Part shown: in pieces, positions 16,777-25,871 of the stretch
Layout of the letters: each line of letters opens with the position of its first letter
How positions within the stretch are numbered: the first letter of the stretch is position 1
Source of the DNA: Methylomonas aurea
GTDB lineage: Bacteria > Pseudomonadota > Gammaproteobacteria > Methylococcales > Methylomonadaceae
Assembly: GCF_024505045.1 (NCBI RefSeq)
Contig: NZ_JANIBM010000005.1
Location: 62,001 to 126,000 of the forward strand
Length of the DNA stretch: 64,000 bases
Direction: 5' to 3'
Made by a program: the position numbers and the translations under genes
The notes under the pieces: model-generated
The model's database searches: none
The model's input: only the letters and a program-made list of their open reading frames with translations
What the model was told of the DNA's origin: nothing

Positions 16777-19700
16777 CGGCGTTGCTGTCGGCCAGTTCGA
16801 CGTGAAAGCGGCCGTAGCGCTGCAAGATTGCCGGCAACAGCAACAGGTTCAGTGCCGTGGACGATGCCAGGCCGCCGATGATTATGGCCGCCATCGGCCC
16901 CATGATCTCGCGGCCGGGGTTGTCGCTGCCGACCGCGATCGGCAACATCGCCAGTGCGGTGACCAGCGCCGTCATCAGGATCGCCGGCAGGCGCTCCTGA
17001 GCGCCGCGGATCAGCGTCGCGGTGGACCATTCCTGGCCTTCGAATTCGATCAGATGCCGGTAATGCGAAATCAGCATGATGCAGTTGCGCACGGTGATGC
17101 CGAACAAGGTGACGAAGCCGACAAACGAGCCGACCGACAACGTGGCGTCGGTAACGACGACCGCGGCGACGCCGCCCAACAGCGCAAACGGCAGATTCAA
17201 TAAGGTCAGCAGCATATGGCGCAGGCTGCCGAATGCGATAAACACGAAAATCAGCACGCCGGCGCCGGCCAACAAGGCATGAATCACCAAGGTTTGCCGG
17301 GCCTTGGCCTGTTCCAGCGCGGCGCCGATGAATTCCGGATAGCTGCCGTCGCGCCAGCTCAATTCGGTTTGTACCCGTTGCTTCAATTCGGCCATGAAAC
17401 CATCCATATCGCGGCCTGCCACCTTGCAGGTCACGGTCTGAATCCGCTGCGCGCCCTGGTGCAGGATGTTGTAGCGGCCCTCGCCGTGGCGGATGTCGGC
17501 CACTTCGCCGAGCAAAACCCGCTGGCCTTCGCCGTTTTTCAAGGGCAATTGCCCCAGGTAATCCGGTTGGCTGCGCCATTCCGGCGGCAGCGACACCGCG
17601 ACGTTGAAGATGCGATTGCCCTGCAAGTTCTTGCCGACGATGCGGCCCTCGTAAGCGGTTTGCAATGCCGCCATCACTTGCGCCGGGCTGATGCCGCGGA
17701 ATTTCAGGCGTTCCAGATCGAGTTGCACTTGCAGCAAACTGGTGGCCGGCGGCGAACGCAATTGCACGTCTTCGGCGCCGGGCAGGGTCTCGATCAGTGC
17801 GGCCAGTTGTTGGGCCTTGGCGTCCAACTCCGCCAGATCGTTGCCGTAGATGTTGACTACCACCGGCGCGGTGTAACCGGAAATGGTTTCGTCGACCCGT
17901 TCGGTCAGGAAGGTGTTGGCCTCGTAATGGATGCCGGGGAAACTGTCCAGAATGGCGCGGATTTCGTCTAGCACCCGTTGCTGTTCGCCACCGGATAGGG
18001 GATGCAAACGTACTTCGTATTCGCTGTAATGGCTGCCGTAAGTGTCGGCGCCGCGTTCGGCGCGGCCGGCCCATTGCGATACCGATTCGACGCCGGCCAC
18101 CGCCATCAGCCGTTCGCTCACCAGGCTGCCGAGCCGGATCGATTCCGGCAACGAGGTGCCGGGCACACTTGCGGTGTGGACGATGAAGTGGCCTTCGCGC
18201 AGTTCCGGCAGAAATTTGTGGTCCAGTTGCAGGAAGGCGGCGATGCCGACCAGGCAGGCCGCGGCTCCGGCCAGCGCCACGCCTTTGAAATGGCGTATCG
18301 CCCACAGTAGCTGCCTGGCATATAGCGGTTTCAACCAACGCAACAGCGGCGGATCGCTGTCGTCCGGTAGCTTGGATCTGAACAACAGGTGGCATAGCGC
18401 CGGCGTCAGTGTCAGCGCCACCAGCAGTGACATCAGGATTGCCAGGATGTAGGACGCGCCGAGCGGCGCGAACAGCCGGCCGCTGACGCCGTCCAGCGTC
18501 AACAGCGGCACGAACACCAGCGCGACGATGAAACTGGCGTAGACCACCGAACTGCGTACTTCCAGCGAGGCCTGGTAGACCACGTGCTCGGTCGGGTCCG
18601 GGAAGATTTTGAGACGGTTTTCGCGCAGGCGGCGAAAGATGTTCTCGGTATCGATGATGGCGTCGTCCACCACTTCGCCCAGCGCGATTGCCAGGCCGCC
18701 CAGCACCATGATGTTCAGATTCACGCCAGCTTCCAGGAGCACCAGCGCGGCGCTGAGGAGCGATAGCGGAATCGCGGTGGCGGCGATGAAGGCGCTGCGT
18801 AAGTTGAACAAGAACAGGTAAAGCACCGCCAGCACGAACAGACCGCCGAGCAACAAATGGCCGGACAGGTTATGCAGCGAGGTTTCGATGTAGTCCGCCG
18901 GGCGGAACAGATGCGGGTAAAAAGCGATGTTTTGCTGTTGGAAGATCGGCTGGAAGTCCTGCAGTACCGCTTCGACCTGGCGCGAAACCGACAGGGTATT
19001 GGCGCCGTACTGGCCGATCACCATCAGCACGATGCCCGGTTTGCCCATGATCTGGGCCGCGCCGATCGGCGGTTCGGCGCCGTAGGCGATTTGGGCGACG
19101 TCGGCCAGCGTCACATTCATGCCGTCCTGGCGTTTGACCACCAGTTGCTTGAATTGCTCGGGATTGGCCGGCTGGCCGCCGATCTGCAAGGTAAAACGCT
19201 GGTTGGCGTTTTCGATGAAGCCGGCACCGTTCATCTCCGCCGCACCGGCCGTCGCGGCGACGATATCGTCGATAGACAGGTTGAAGCGTTGTAGCGCCGC
19301 CGGTTGCAGTTGCACTTGCAATTGCTGGATGTCGCCGCCGAATACATTGACGTCGGCCACGCCGGGAACGGCCAGCAGCCGCGGCACCAGACTCCAATCC
19401 ACCAGGCTGCGCAGGTCCATCAGCGATTTGGTATCGGAGCTGACGCCTATGGTCAATACGGTGGCCGACGACGACGACAGCGGTACCGCCACCGGCGTGC
19501 CGACGCCGGCCGGCAAGCGTTGGCTCAGGCTAGTCAGGCGTTCGCTGACCAGTTGCCGGTTGCGGTAAACGTCGCTATGCTCGGAGAACGTTGCCGTGAC
19601 GATCGATAAACCCTGGATCGATTGCGAACGCAGGGTTTGCAGGCCGATCAGGCCGCTGATCGAGTTTTCGATTTGCTGGGTGACCAGCACTTCCACCTGT

Positions 19701-19876
19701 TCGGCGGCCAGGCCAGGCGCTTCGGTTTGGATGATGACCTGTTTCGGCGCAAATTCCGGAAAAATGTCGAGGCCGGCGTTGGCGAAACGATAGCTGCAGT
19801 AAACGAACAGCAGCAAGGCCAGCGTGACGACGATGCCGGAATAGCGAATCGAAAATCGGACCAGAAGTGCGAGCAT
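16769..19876 (-). CDS. RND efflux permease, heavy-metal (CzcA/CusA-like) group
   Basis: A 1035-residue inner-membrane RND pump. The start MLALLVRFSIRYSG is chosen because it begins at the first transmembrane helix; an upstream in-frame ATG would add 20 residues. It shows the usual two-fold layout of 12 helices with two large periplasmic loops. The helix-4 motif is GEVVDDAIIDTENIFRRLRENR, with acidic residues in the proton-relay position. CzcA-like loops such as QQIENSISGL and ISGYTAPVVVNIYG suggest the metal or heavy-metal-like group. No membrane-fusion or outer-membrane partner is adjacent. Its 3' end overlaps hypF by 8 bp, tail to tail. Confidence 0.88.
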   Translation of the reverse strand: MLALLVRFSIRYSGIVVTLALLLFVYCSYRFANAGLDIFPEFAPKQVIIQTEAPGLAAEQVEVLVTQQIENSISGLIGLQTLRSQSIQGLSIVTATFSEHSDVYRNRQLVSERLTSLSQRLPAGVGTPVAVPLSSSSATVLTIGVSSDTKSLMDLRSLVDWSLVPRLLAVPGVADVNVFGGDIQQLQVQLQPAALQRFNLSIDDIVAATAGAAEMNGAGFIENANQRFTLQIGGQPANPEQFKQLVVKRQDGMNVTLADVAQIAYGAEPPIGAAQIMGKPGIVLMVIGQYGANTLSVSRQVEAVLQDFQPIFQQQNIAFYPHLFRPADYIETSLHNLSGHLLLGGLFVLAVLYLFLFNLRSAFIAATAIPLSLLSAALVLLEAGVNLNIMVLGGLAIALGEVVDDAIIDTENIFRRLRENRLKIFPDPTEHVVYQASLEVRSSVVYASFIVALVFVPLLTLDGVSGRLFAPLGASYILAILMSLLVALTLTPALCHLLFRSKLPDDSDPPLLRWLKPLYARQLLWAIRHFKGVALAGAAACLVGIAAFLQLDHKFLPELREGHFIVHTASVPGTSLPESIRLGSLVSERLMAVAGVESVSQWAGRAERGADTYGSHYSEYEVRLHPLSGGEQQRVLDEIRAILDSFPGIHYEANTFLTERVDETISGYTAPVVVNIYGNDLAELDAKAQQLAALIETLPGAEDVQLRSPPATSLLQVQLDLERLKFRGISPAQVMAALQTAYEGRIVGKNLQGNRIFNVAVSLPPEWRSQPDYLGQLPLKNGEGQRVLLGEVADIRHGEGRYNILHQGAQRIQTVTCKVAGRDMDGFMAELKQRVQTELSWRDGSYPEFIGAALEQAKARQTLVIHALLAGAGVLIFVFIAFGSLRHMLLTLLNLPFALLGGVAAVVVTDATLSVGSFVGFVTLFGITVRNCIMLISHYRHLIEFEGQEWSTATLIRGAQERLPAILMTALVTALAMLPIAVGSDNPGREIMGPMAAIIIGGLASSTALNLLLLPAILQRYGRFHVELADSNAAN

Positions 19877-20098
19877 GGCGGTGGGCGAGATTGAACTAAG
19901 CCGGTTATTGTGCCTTGTCGGCCGGCCGCGGTCCATCGCGGCCTAGGCCGGAGTTGCCAGCGGATTCGGTTTCTGCGCGGGCGGTCGCGCCGCGCCTTAT
20001 CTGTGATGCGGCCGGACAAATCGCCGCCGATAGGCTTTGCCGGCTCCGCCAAACTGCATTAACATCGGTCGCAATGCCAATCGGGGGGATTTACAGTC

Positions 20099-21337
20099 AT
20101 GGACAGCCAGCACATCGATTTACACAGCGCGATCATCTCGTTGACCTGCGCGCTGGACTTGGTCGGGATAGACGAAGTCAAACACGGCAAACGGGTGGCG
20201 ATGATGGCATGGCACATCGCCGGAAAGCTGGCTTGGTCGGCGGAGGATAGGCTCAGTATTCTGCATGCCGGCATGCTGCATGATTGCGGCGTAGCCAAAA
20301 TTCGCGAACACCGGCATCTGACCGAATCGCTGGAATGGGACGGTGCCGAAGCGCATTGCGAGCGCGGCGAGGAATATCTGCGGGCCTGTCCGCCGCTCAG
20401 CCATCTGGCCGAGGAAATCCGTTACCACCATACTCGTTGGGAAAACCTGGTGCAATTGCCGTTGTCCGACAGAACGCGGCTGCGCGCCAATCTGCTGTTC
20501 CTGGCCGATCGCATCGATGTGTTGCAGGTGCCTTATCTGGCCAGCGAGCGGATTTTGATTGCGGCACCGCAGATCGTCGAGCGGCTGCAAAGTTATTCCG
20601 GCAGCCTGTTTTGCCCGGAATTACTCGATGCGTTTGCCGACCTGGCGCAGAGCCAGGCGTTCTGGCTGGCGATGGACCCGGATTACCTGGATGAGGATTT
20701 GCGTAATCTGGGCGACCATTTGCCGATGGTGGTGTTGCCGTATCCGGATTTGCGCGAGATCGCCCGGCTGTTCTCGCGGGTGGTCGACGCGAAGAGCCCC
20801 TACACCGAACTGCATTCCGAACGGGTGGCGCAGATCGCCCGCCGGCTGGCCCAGTCGTTCGGCATCGAAGACGCCAACCTGGAGCAAGTCGAGATCGCCG
20901 GTTTGCTGCACGACATCGGCAAATTGCGGGTGTCGGAAGACATCATCGACAAACCCGGCAGTCTGACCCCGGAAGAGCGGGCCTGCATGCAGCGCCACAG
21001 TTACGATACCTACCGGATTCTGCAGCGGGTGTTCGTCGATTCGAAAATTCCGGAGTGGGCCGGACTGCACCACGAAAATCTGCGCGGCGAAGGCTATCCG
21101 TTCAAAACCGCGGCGACGGCGTTGCCGCTGGAGTGCCGGATTATCAGCGTCGCCGATATTTTTCAGGCCCTGGCCCAGTCCCGGCCTTACCGGGCCGGCA
21201 TGCCGTTGTCGGAAATCATGGCTTACCTGGAGCGGCGGGTTGCCGACGGCGTGCTGGACGCAGACGTGGTCGAGAAACTGAAAGCCGATGCCGAAGGCTA
21301 CTACGATCTGGCCCAGGGCGAATTTCGTCCGAGTTAA
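20099..21337 (+). CDS. Tandem HD/HD-GYP domain protein, probable c-di-GMP phosphodiesterase
   Basis: A 412-residue cytoplasmic protein with two HD-type domains. The first (residues 30-130) has HGKRVAMMAWHIAGKLAW, then LHDCG and YHHTRWENL. The second (residues 235-400) is a fuller HD-GYP: HSERVAQIARRLAQ, LLHDIGKLRVSEDII, RHSYDTYRIL, HHENLRGEGYP. The HD and GYP residues of the second copy are intact, so hydrolysis of c-di-GMP is plausible. No receiver or other sensor domain is visible. A GGGGGG stretch precedes the ATG. It stands alone before dnaB. Confidence 0.85.
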   Translation: MDSQHIDLHSAIISLTCALDLVGIDEVKHGKRVAMMAWHIAGKLAWSAEDRLSILHAGMLHDCGVAKIREHRHLTESLEWDGAEAHCERGEEYLRACPPLSHLAEEIRYHHTRWENLVQLPLSDRTRLRANLLFLADRIDVLQVPYLASERILIAAPQIVERLQSYSGSLFCPELLDAFADLAQSQAFWLAMDPDYLDEDLRNLGDHLPMVVLPYPDLREIARLFSRVVDAKSPYTELHSERVAQIARRLAQSFGIEDANLEQVEIAGLLHDIGKLRVSEDIIDKPGSLTPEERACMQRHSYDTYRILQRVFVDSKIPEWAGLHHENLRGEGYPFKTAATALPLECRIISVADIFQALAQSRPYRAGMPLSEIMAYLERRVADGVLDADVVEKLKADAEGYYDLAQGEFRPS

Positions 21338-21422
21338 ACCTGTCCGGCGTTAGCCGGCCGGAGGCGGCGTAAATCCGGGTATAATGCGGCTCCGATTTAC
21401 CCTGCCGATCCGCCCCGAGCCG

Positions 21423-22817
21423 ATGTCCGAAGACCACTATTTCCTGCCCGATCAAACTTTAGAGTCGCTGAAAGTTCCGCCGCATTCGATTCAAGCCGAG
21501 CAATCGGTGCTAGGCGGCTTATTGCTGGACAACCAGACCTGGGATTCCGTCGCCGACAAGGTCGGCGAGAACGATTTCTATCGCCGCGACCACCGCTTGA
21601 TTTTCCGGGCGATTGCCGAATTGGCCGAGCGGCAGGACCCGTTCGACGTGGTCACTATCTCCGAGGTGCTGGAAACCACCGGCGAGTTGCAGGATGTCGG
21701 CGGCCTGGCTTATTTGAGCATGCTGGCACGGGATACGCCCAGCGCCGCCAACATCGTCGCCTACGCCAACATCGTCCGCGACCGTTCGGTGTTGCGGCAA
21801 TTGATTCACGTCGGCACTGAAATTTCCGACTCGGCGTTCAGTACCGAAGGCCGGGAAACCGCCGAATTGCTGGAGAACGCCGAACGCAAGGTGTTCGAAA
21901 TCGCCGAACAGCGGCAGAAGGGGCAGGGCGGTTTCAATTCGATCAAATCGCTGTTGGCCAAGGCGGTCGACAAAATCGAGATGTTGTACGAGCAGGACGG
22001 CGACATCACCGGTGCCAGCACCGGCTTCACCGATCTGGACGAAAAAACCTCCGGTTTGCAACCGTCCGATTTGATCATTGTCGCCGGCCGGCCGTCGATG
22101 GGTAAGACCACGATCGCGATGAACATGGCCGAAAACGTCGCGCTCAAAAGCGGCATGCCGGTGGCCGTGTTCAGTATGGAGATGCCGGGCGAGGCGCTGG
22201 CGATGCGGATGATGTCGTCGCTGGGCCGGATCGACCAGCACAAGGTCAGGACCGGTAAGCTGGACGACGACGACTGGCCGCGTTTGACCTCGGCAATCAA
22301 CTTACTGGCCGAGACCAAGATGTTCATCGACGACACTCCTGCTTTGACACCGACCGAGGTGCGCTCCCGCGCCCGCCGCTTGACCCGCGAACACGGCCAG
22401 CTCGGCTTGATCGTGATCGACTATTTGCAGTTGATGCAATCGCCGGCCAGCGGCGACAACCGGGTGCAGCAGATTTCCGACATCTCGCGCGGCTTGAAGG
22501 CGTTGGCCAAGGAACTCAACGTGCCGGTTATCGCTCTGTCCCAGCTCAACCGTAACCTGGAGCAACGGCCGAACAAACGGCCGGTGATGTCGGATTTGCG
22601 GGAATCCGGCGCGATCGAGCAGGACGCCGACTTGATCATTTTCGTTTACCGCGACGAGGTCTACCACGAAGACAGCCCGGACAAAGGCATCGCCGAAGTC
22701 ATCATCGGCAAGCAGCGGAACGGCCCGTTGGGCACGGTGCGGCTGACTTTCCTGGGTCAATACACTCGCTTCGAGAATTTCGCCGGGATTTACGACGGTC
22801 CGGAGGACTACGAATGA
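21423..22817 (+). CDS. dnaB: Replicative DNA helicase DnaB
   Basis: A 464-residue DnaB, the hexameric helicase that unwinds DNA ahead of the replication fork. The start MSEDHYFLPD is chosen from domain alignment (an in-frame ATG 39 bp upstream is less likely). The N-terminal DnaG-interaction domain includes SIQAEQSVLGGLLLDN. The RecA-like domain carries Walker A AGRPSMGKTTIAMN near residue 225, Walker B LIVIDYLQLM near residue 330 and the SQLNRNLEQRPNKRP loop. alr overlaps its stop by 4 bp, the classical dnaB-alr arrangement. No intein. Confidence 0.97.
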   Translation: MSEDHYFLPDQTLESLKVPPHSIQAEQSVLGGLLLDNQTWDSVADKVGENDFYRRDHRLIFRAIAELAERQDPFDVVTISEVLETTGELQDVGGLAYLSMLARDTPSAANIVAYANIVRDRSVLRQLIHVGTEISDSAFSTEGRETAELLENAERKVFEIAEQRQKGQGGFNSIKSLLAKAVDKIEMLYEQDGDITGASTGFTDLDEKTSGLQPSDLIIVAGRPSMGKTTIAMNMAENVALKSGMPVAVFSMEMPGEALAMRMMSSLGRIDQHKVRTGKLDDDDWPRLTSAINLLAETKMFIDDTPALTPTEVRSRARRLTREHGQLGLIVIDYLQLMQSPASGDNRVQQISDISRGLKALAKELNVPVIALSQLNRNLEQRPNKRPVMSDLRESGAIEQDADLIIFVYRDEVYHEDSPDKGIAEVIIGKQRNGPLGTVRLTFLGQYTRFENFAGIYDGPEDYE

Positions 22818-23926
22818 TCCCGCCGGCTTACGTGCGCCTGGATCTGGATGCGGTGCGCCACAACCTGGAACAGGTCAAACGCTACGCGCCGGACAACAAA
22901 ATCATGGCGGTGATCAAGGCCAACGCTTACGGCCACGGCATGGACCGGGTCGCGGCGGCGCTGGCACGGGCCGACGGCTTTGCCGTGGCCAGGGTGGACG
23001 AGGGTGCCCGCTTGCGCCAGGCCGGGTTCGAACAGCCGATCACCGTGTTGCAAGGCTTCGTCTGCGCCGACGAATTGCAGCAGTTATTGAAATACCGCTT
23101 GGCGGCGGTGATCCATGCGCCGCAACAAATCGCCATTCTGCAACAGCAACCGGCCGCCGGCGTCAAACTGGCGGTATGGCTGAAGCTGGATACCGGCATG
23201 AACCGGCTCGGATTCAAGGCCAACGATTTCGCCGCCGCCTACCAGGCTTTGCTGGCCTGTGCGGCGGTCGAACAACCGATCAATCTGATCACCCATTTCG
23301 CCAATGCCGATGATTTATTGGACGACAAAACCCGGCGCCAGATCGATCTATTCAACGATGCCGTCAAAGATTATCCCGGCCAGCGCAGCATCGCCAATTC
23401 GGCCGGCATCATCGGCTGGCCCAGCGTCCGCCTCGGCTCGGTTCAGGACCGGGCCAGCGATTGGGTCAGGCCGGGCTTGATGCTGTACGGCTGCTCGCCG
23501 TTCGCCGGCAAAACCGGAGCCGATTTCGGCTTGAAGCCGGTCATGAGCCTGCATTCGCGGCTGATCGCAGTCAAAGACATTGCCGCCGGCGAAAGCGTCG
23601 GTTACAGCGGTACCTGGACTTGCCGCAGCGCCACCCGCCTGGGCGTGGCGTCCATCGGCTACGGCGACGGCTACCACCGCGCCACCCGCAGCGGCGCGCC
23701 GGTGTTGGTCAACGGCCGGCGGGTGCCGCTGGTCGGCCGGGTGTCGATGGACATGATTACCGTCAACCTGAACGATCTGCCCGACGCTCAGCCCGGCGAT
23801 CCGGTCACGCTGTGGGGCGACGGCCTGCCGGTCGAAGAAATCGCCCACCACGCCGACACGATACCCTACACCTTGCTATGCGGGATTACGCAGCGGGTGC
23901 AGGTGATGTCAGGCGAAGACAGCTGA
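22814..23926 (+). CDS. alr: Alanine racemase
   Basis: A 370-residue PLP-dependent alanine racemase that supplies D-alanine for peptidoglycan. The PLP lysine lies in AVIKANAYGHG at about residue 36. Other motifs are WLKLDTGMNRLG near residue 120, IANSAGI near residue 195 and the second catalytic tyrosine region SIGYGDGYHRA near residue 280, with GRVSMDMI close behind. The ATG overlaps the dnaB stop (ATGA), implying translational coupling. All catalytic residues appear present. Confidence 0.97.
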   Translation: MIPPAYVRLDLDAVRHNLEQVKRYAPDNKIMAVIKANAYGHGMDRVAAALARADGFAVARVDEGARLRQAGFEQPITVLQGFVCADELQQLLKYRLAAVIHAPQQIAILQQQPAAGVKLAVWLKLDTGMNRLGFKANDFAAAYQALLACAAVEQPINLITHFANADDLLDDKTRRQIDLFNDAVKDYPGQRSIANSAGIIGWPSVRLGSVQDRASDWVRPGLMLYGCSPFAGKTGADFGLKPVMSLHSRLIAVKDIAAGESVGYSGTWTCRSATRLGVASIGYGDGYHRATRSGAPVLVNGRRVPLVGRVSMDMITVNLNDLPDAQPGDPVTLWGDGLPVEEIAHHADTIPYTLLCGITQRVQVMSGEDS

Positions 23927-24100
23927 GTTGTTGGCTTGATTTGGCATGGCTTGACGCTGAGGATAACGCAAGCAACCTGTTAGGACCGGGTCGATCATGC
24001 CGCGCAACGCCGTTTGTCGGTTCTAGCAGGAGTGTCTGTCGTTGATTCGATAACTTGGTTATCATCCAGTTCTATTCGATTGCTTTTTGTGGAGGGCACG

Positions 24101-25807
24101 ATGACCGAGTCTAACCGTTGCAGCCGGATGGGATCGTTTTGGCTAAGTTGTTGGCTGATACTGTTCGCACCATTCTCCATTGCGGATAGCAAACCAGCCG
24201 CCTGGCCGACTTTCGTTGAAGAATTCATCGCCGGCTATTTCGAACAACAGCCCACCTTCGCTGCAGAGGCCGGCCGGCACGAGTTTGATGGCCGTTTGCC
24301 GGACTGGAGCCCGGCAGGGTTGCGCCGCACCGAGAGCTGGCTGGAAGCGCAGCGGCTGCAAGCGCTGGCGTATCCGGACCAGGCGCTGACGTCCGCGCAG
24401 CGTTTCGAGCGCGATTATTTGCTGGCGACCGTCGCCAAAGAATTGTTCTGGCGGCAAGTCGCGCGGCGGCCGTTCAAGAGCCCGCAGTTTTATGCCGGCG
24501 CGCTGGACCCGAACCTTTACATCAGCCGGCCCTATGCGCCGTTGGCGGAGCGGATGCGGGTGTTCATCGCCTACGCCGGCAACGTGCCGCGCGCTGCGGC
24601 GCAGATTCGCGCCAATCTGGAACTGCCGCTACCGCGCACTTATATCGACATCGGCAAGACCGTGTTCGGTGGCCTGGCCAAGTTTTACGAAGTCGAGGCC
24701 AAGGCGGCGTTTGCCGGTGTCGCCGATCCGGCGTTGCAACGCGAATTCGCCGAACAGGTCGGGCCGGCGGCGCAGGCGCTACGCGAGTTGGTGGCTTGGC
24801 TGGAACAGCAAAGGCCGACCGCGACCGACGCTTTCGCGCTGGGTCCGGAAAAATTCAGCCGGATGCTGGCCGACACCGAAGCCGTCGAGATACCGCTGCC
24901 GAAATTGGAGCAGATGGGCCGCGCCGATTTGCGGCGCAATCTGAAAGCATTGGCACAAGCCTGCCGCCGGTTTGCGCCGCGGGCGACCACGGCCGAGTGC
25001 GTGGCGCAGGCCGAGGCGCATAAACCGCCGGCCGGTCCGGTTGCTGTCGCCACCGAGCAACTCAAGCACTTGAAAGCCTTCGTCGCTGAGCGACAATTGC
25101 TGACGATTCCCAGCGACGACGAAGCAACCGTCGCGCCATCGCCACCCTACGCCCGCTGGAATTTGGCTTACATCGACATTCCGGGGCCTTACGAGCACGG
25201 CTTGCCGTCGGTGTATTACGTGGCGCCGCCGGACCCGGCCTGGACCGCGGCGGAGCAGGCCGCCTATCTACCCGGCCAGGCCAATTTGCTGTTCGTATCG
25301 GCGCACGAAGTCTGGCCCGGCCATTTTCTGCAATTCCTGCACGCCCACCGGGCCGGCTCCAAGTTTGCTCAGTTGTTCGGCAGTTATGCCTTTTCCGAGG
25401 GCTGGGCGCATTACAGCGAAGAATTGGTCTGGGAGGCCGGCCTGAACGATGGCGATCCTGAAACCCACACCGGACAGTTGGTCAACGCCTTGCTGCGCGA
25501 CGTGCGTTTTCTGGCGGCACTGGGTTTGCACACCCAGGGCTGGAGCGTGGAACAGGCCGAGCAAATGTTTCGGGAGCAAGCGTTTCGCGATCCGGGCAAC
25601 GCCCGCCAGCAGGCCGCGCGCGGCACTTTCGATCCAGCCTATCTGAATTACACCTTGGGTAAATTGCTGATTCGGCAATTGCGCGACGACTGGTGTGCCC
25701 AGCGCGGCGGCCGCGCCGCCTGGCGCGAATTTCACGACGCGTTTTTAAGTTACGGTTCGCCGCCGATTCCGTTGGTCAGCAAGGCAATGTTGGCCGGACG
25801 GGACTGA
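24101..25807 (+). CDS. Secreted DUF885-family metallopeptidase-like protein
   Basis: From the ATG at 24101 (ribosome-binding site GGAGG, 6 bp away) the protein has 568 residues and starts with a hydrophobic signal sequence (FWLSCWLILFAPFSIA), so it is exported. The body is DUF885, an M2/M3-like zinc peptidase fold. The zinc site is the family's variant HEVWPGHFLQ near residue 410, followed by a downstream glutamate in FSEGWAHYSEELVWE. Substrate is unknown. An in-frame ATG 87 bp upstream would bury the signal peptide and was rejected. Confidence 0.85.
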   Translation: MTESNRCSRMGSFWLSCWLILFAPFSIADSKPAAWPTFVEEFIAGYFEQQPTFAAEAGRHEFDGRLPDWSPAGLRRTESWLEAQRLQALAYPDQALTSAQRFERDYLLATVAKELFWRQVARRPFKSPQFYAGALDPNLYISRPYAPLAERMRVFIAYAGNVPRAAAQIRANLELPLPRTYIDIGKTVFGGLAKFYEVEAKAAFAGVADPALQREFAEQVGPAAQALRELVAWLEQQRPTATDAFALGPEKFSRMLADTEAVEIPLPKLEQMGRADLRRNLKALAQACRRFAPRATTAECVAQAEAHKPPAGPVAVATEQLKHLKAFVAERQLLTIPSDDEATVAPSPPYARWNLAYIDIPGPYEHGLPSVYYVAPPDPAWTAAEQAAYLPGQANLLFVSAHEVWPGHFLQFLHAHRAGSKFAQLFGSYAFSEGWAHYSEELVWEAGLNDGDPETHTGQLVNALLRDVRFLAALGLHTQGWSVEQAEQMFREQAFRDPGNARQQAARGTFDPAYLNYTLGKLLIRQLRDDWCAQRGGRAAWREFHDAFLSYGSPPIPLVSKAMLAGRD

Positions 25808-25871
25808 GCGGTTGGCCGTTGAATTGGCGATTTATTAGGAAGGCCTGGACTTGGATTGAACAAAAGCGCCG

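Noticed and set aside
16773-18395. 540-codon minus-strand frame inside the RND pump
   Set aside because: Same strand as the RND gene but another frame; Arg-rich shadow translation typical of GC-rich DNA.
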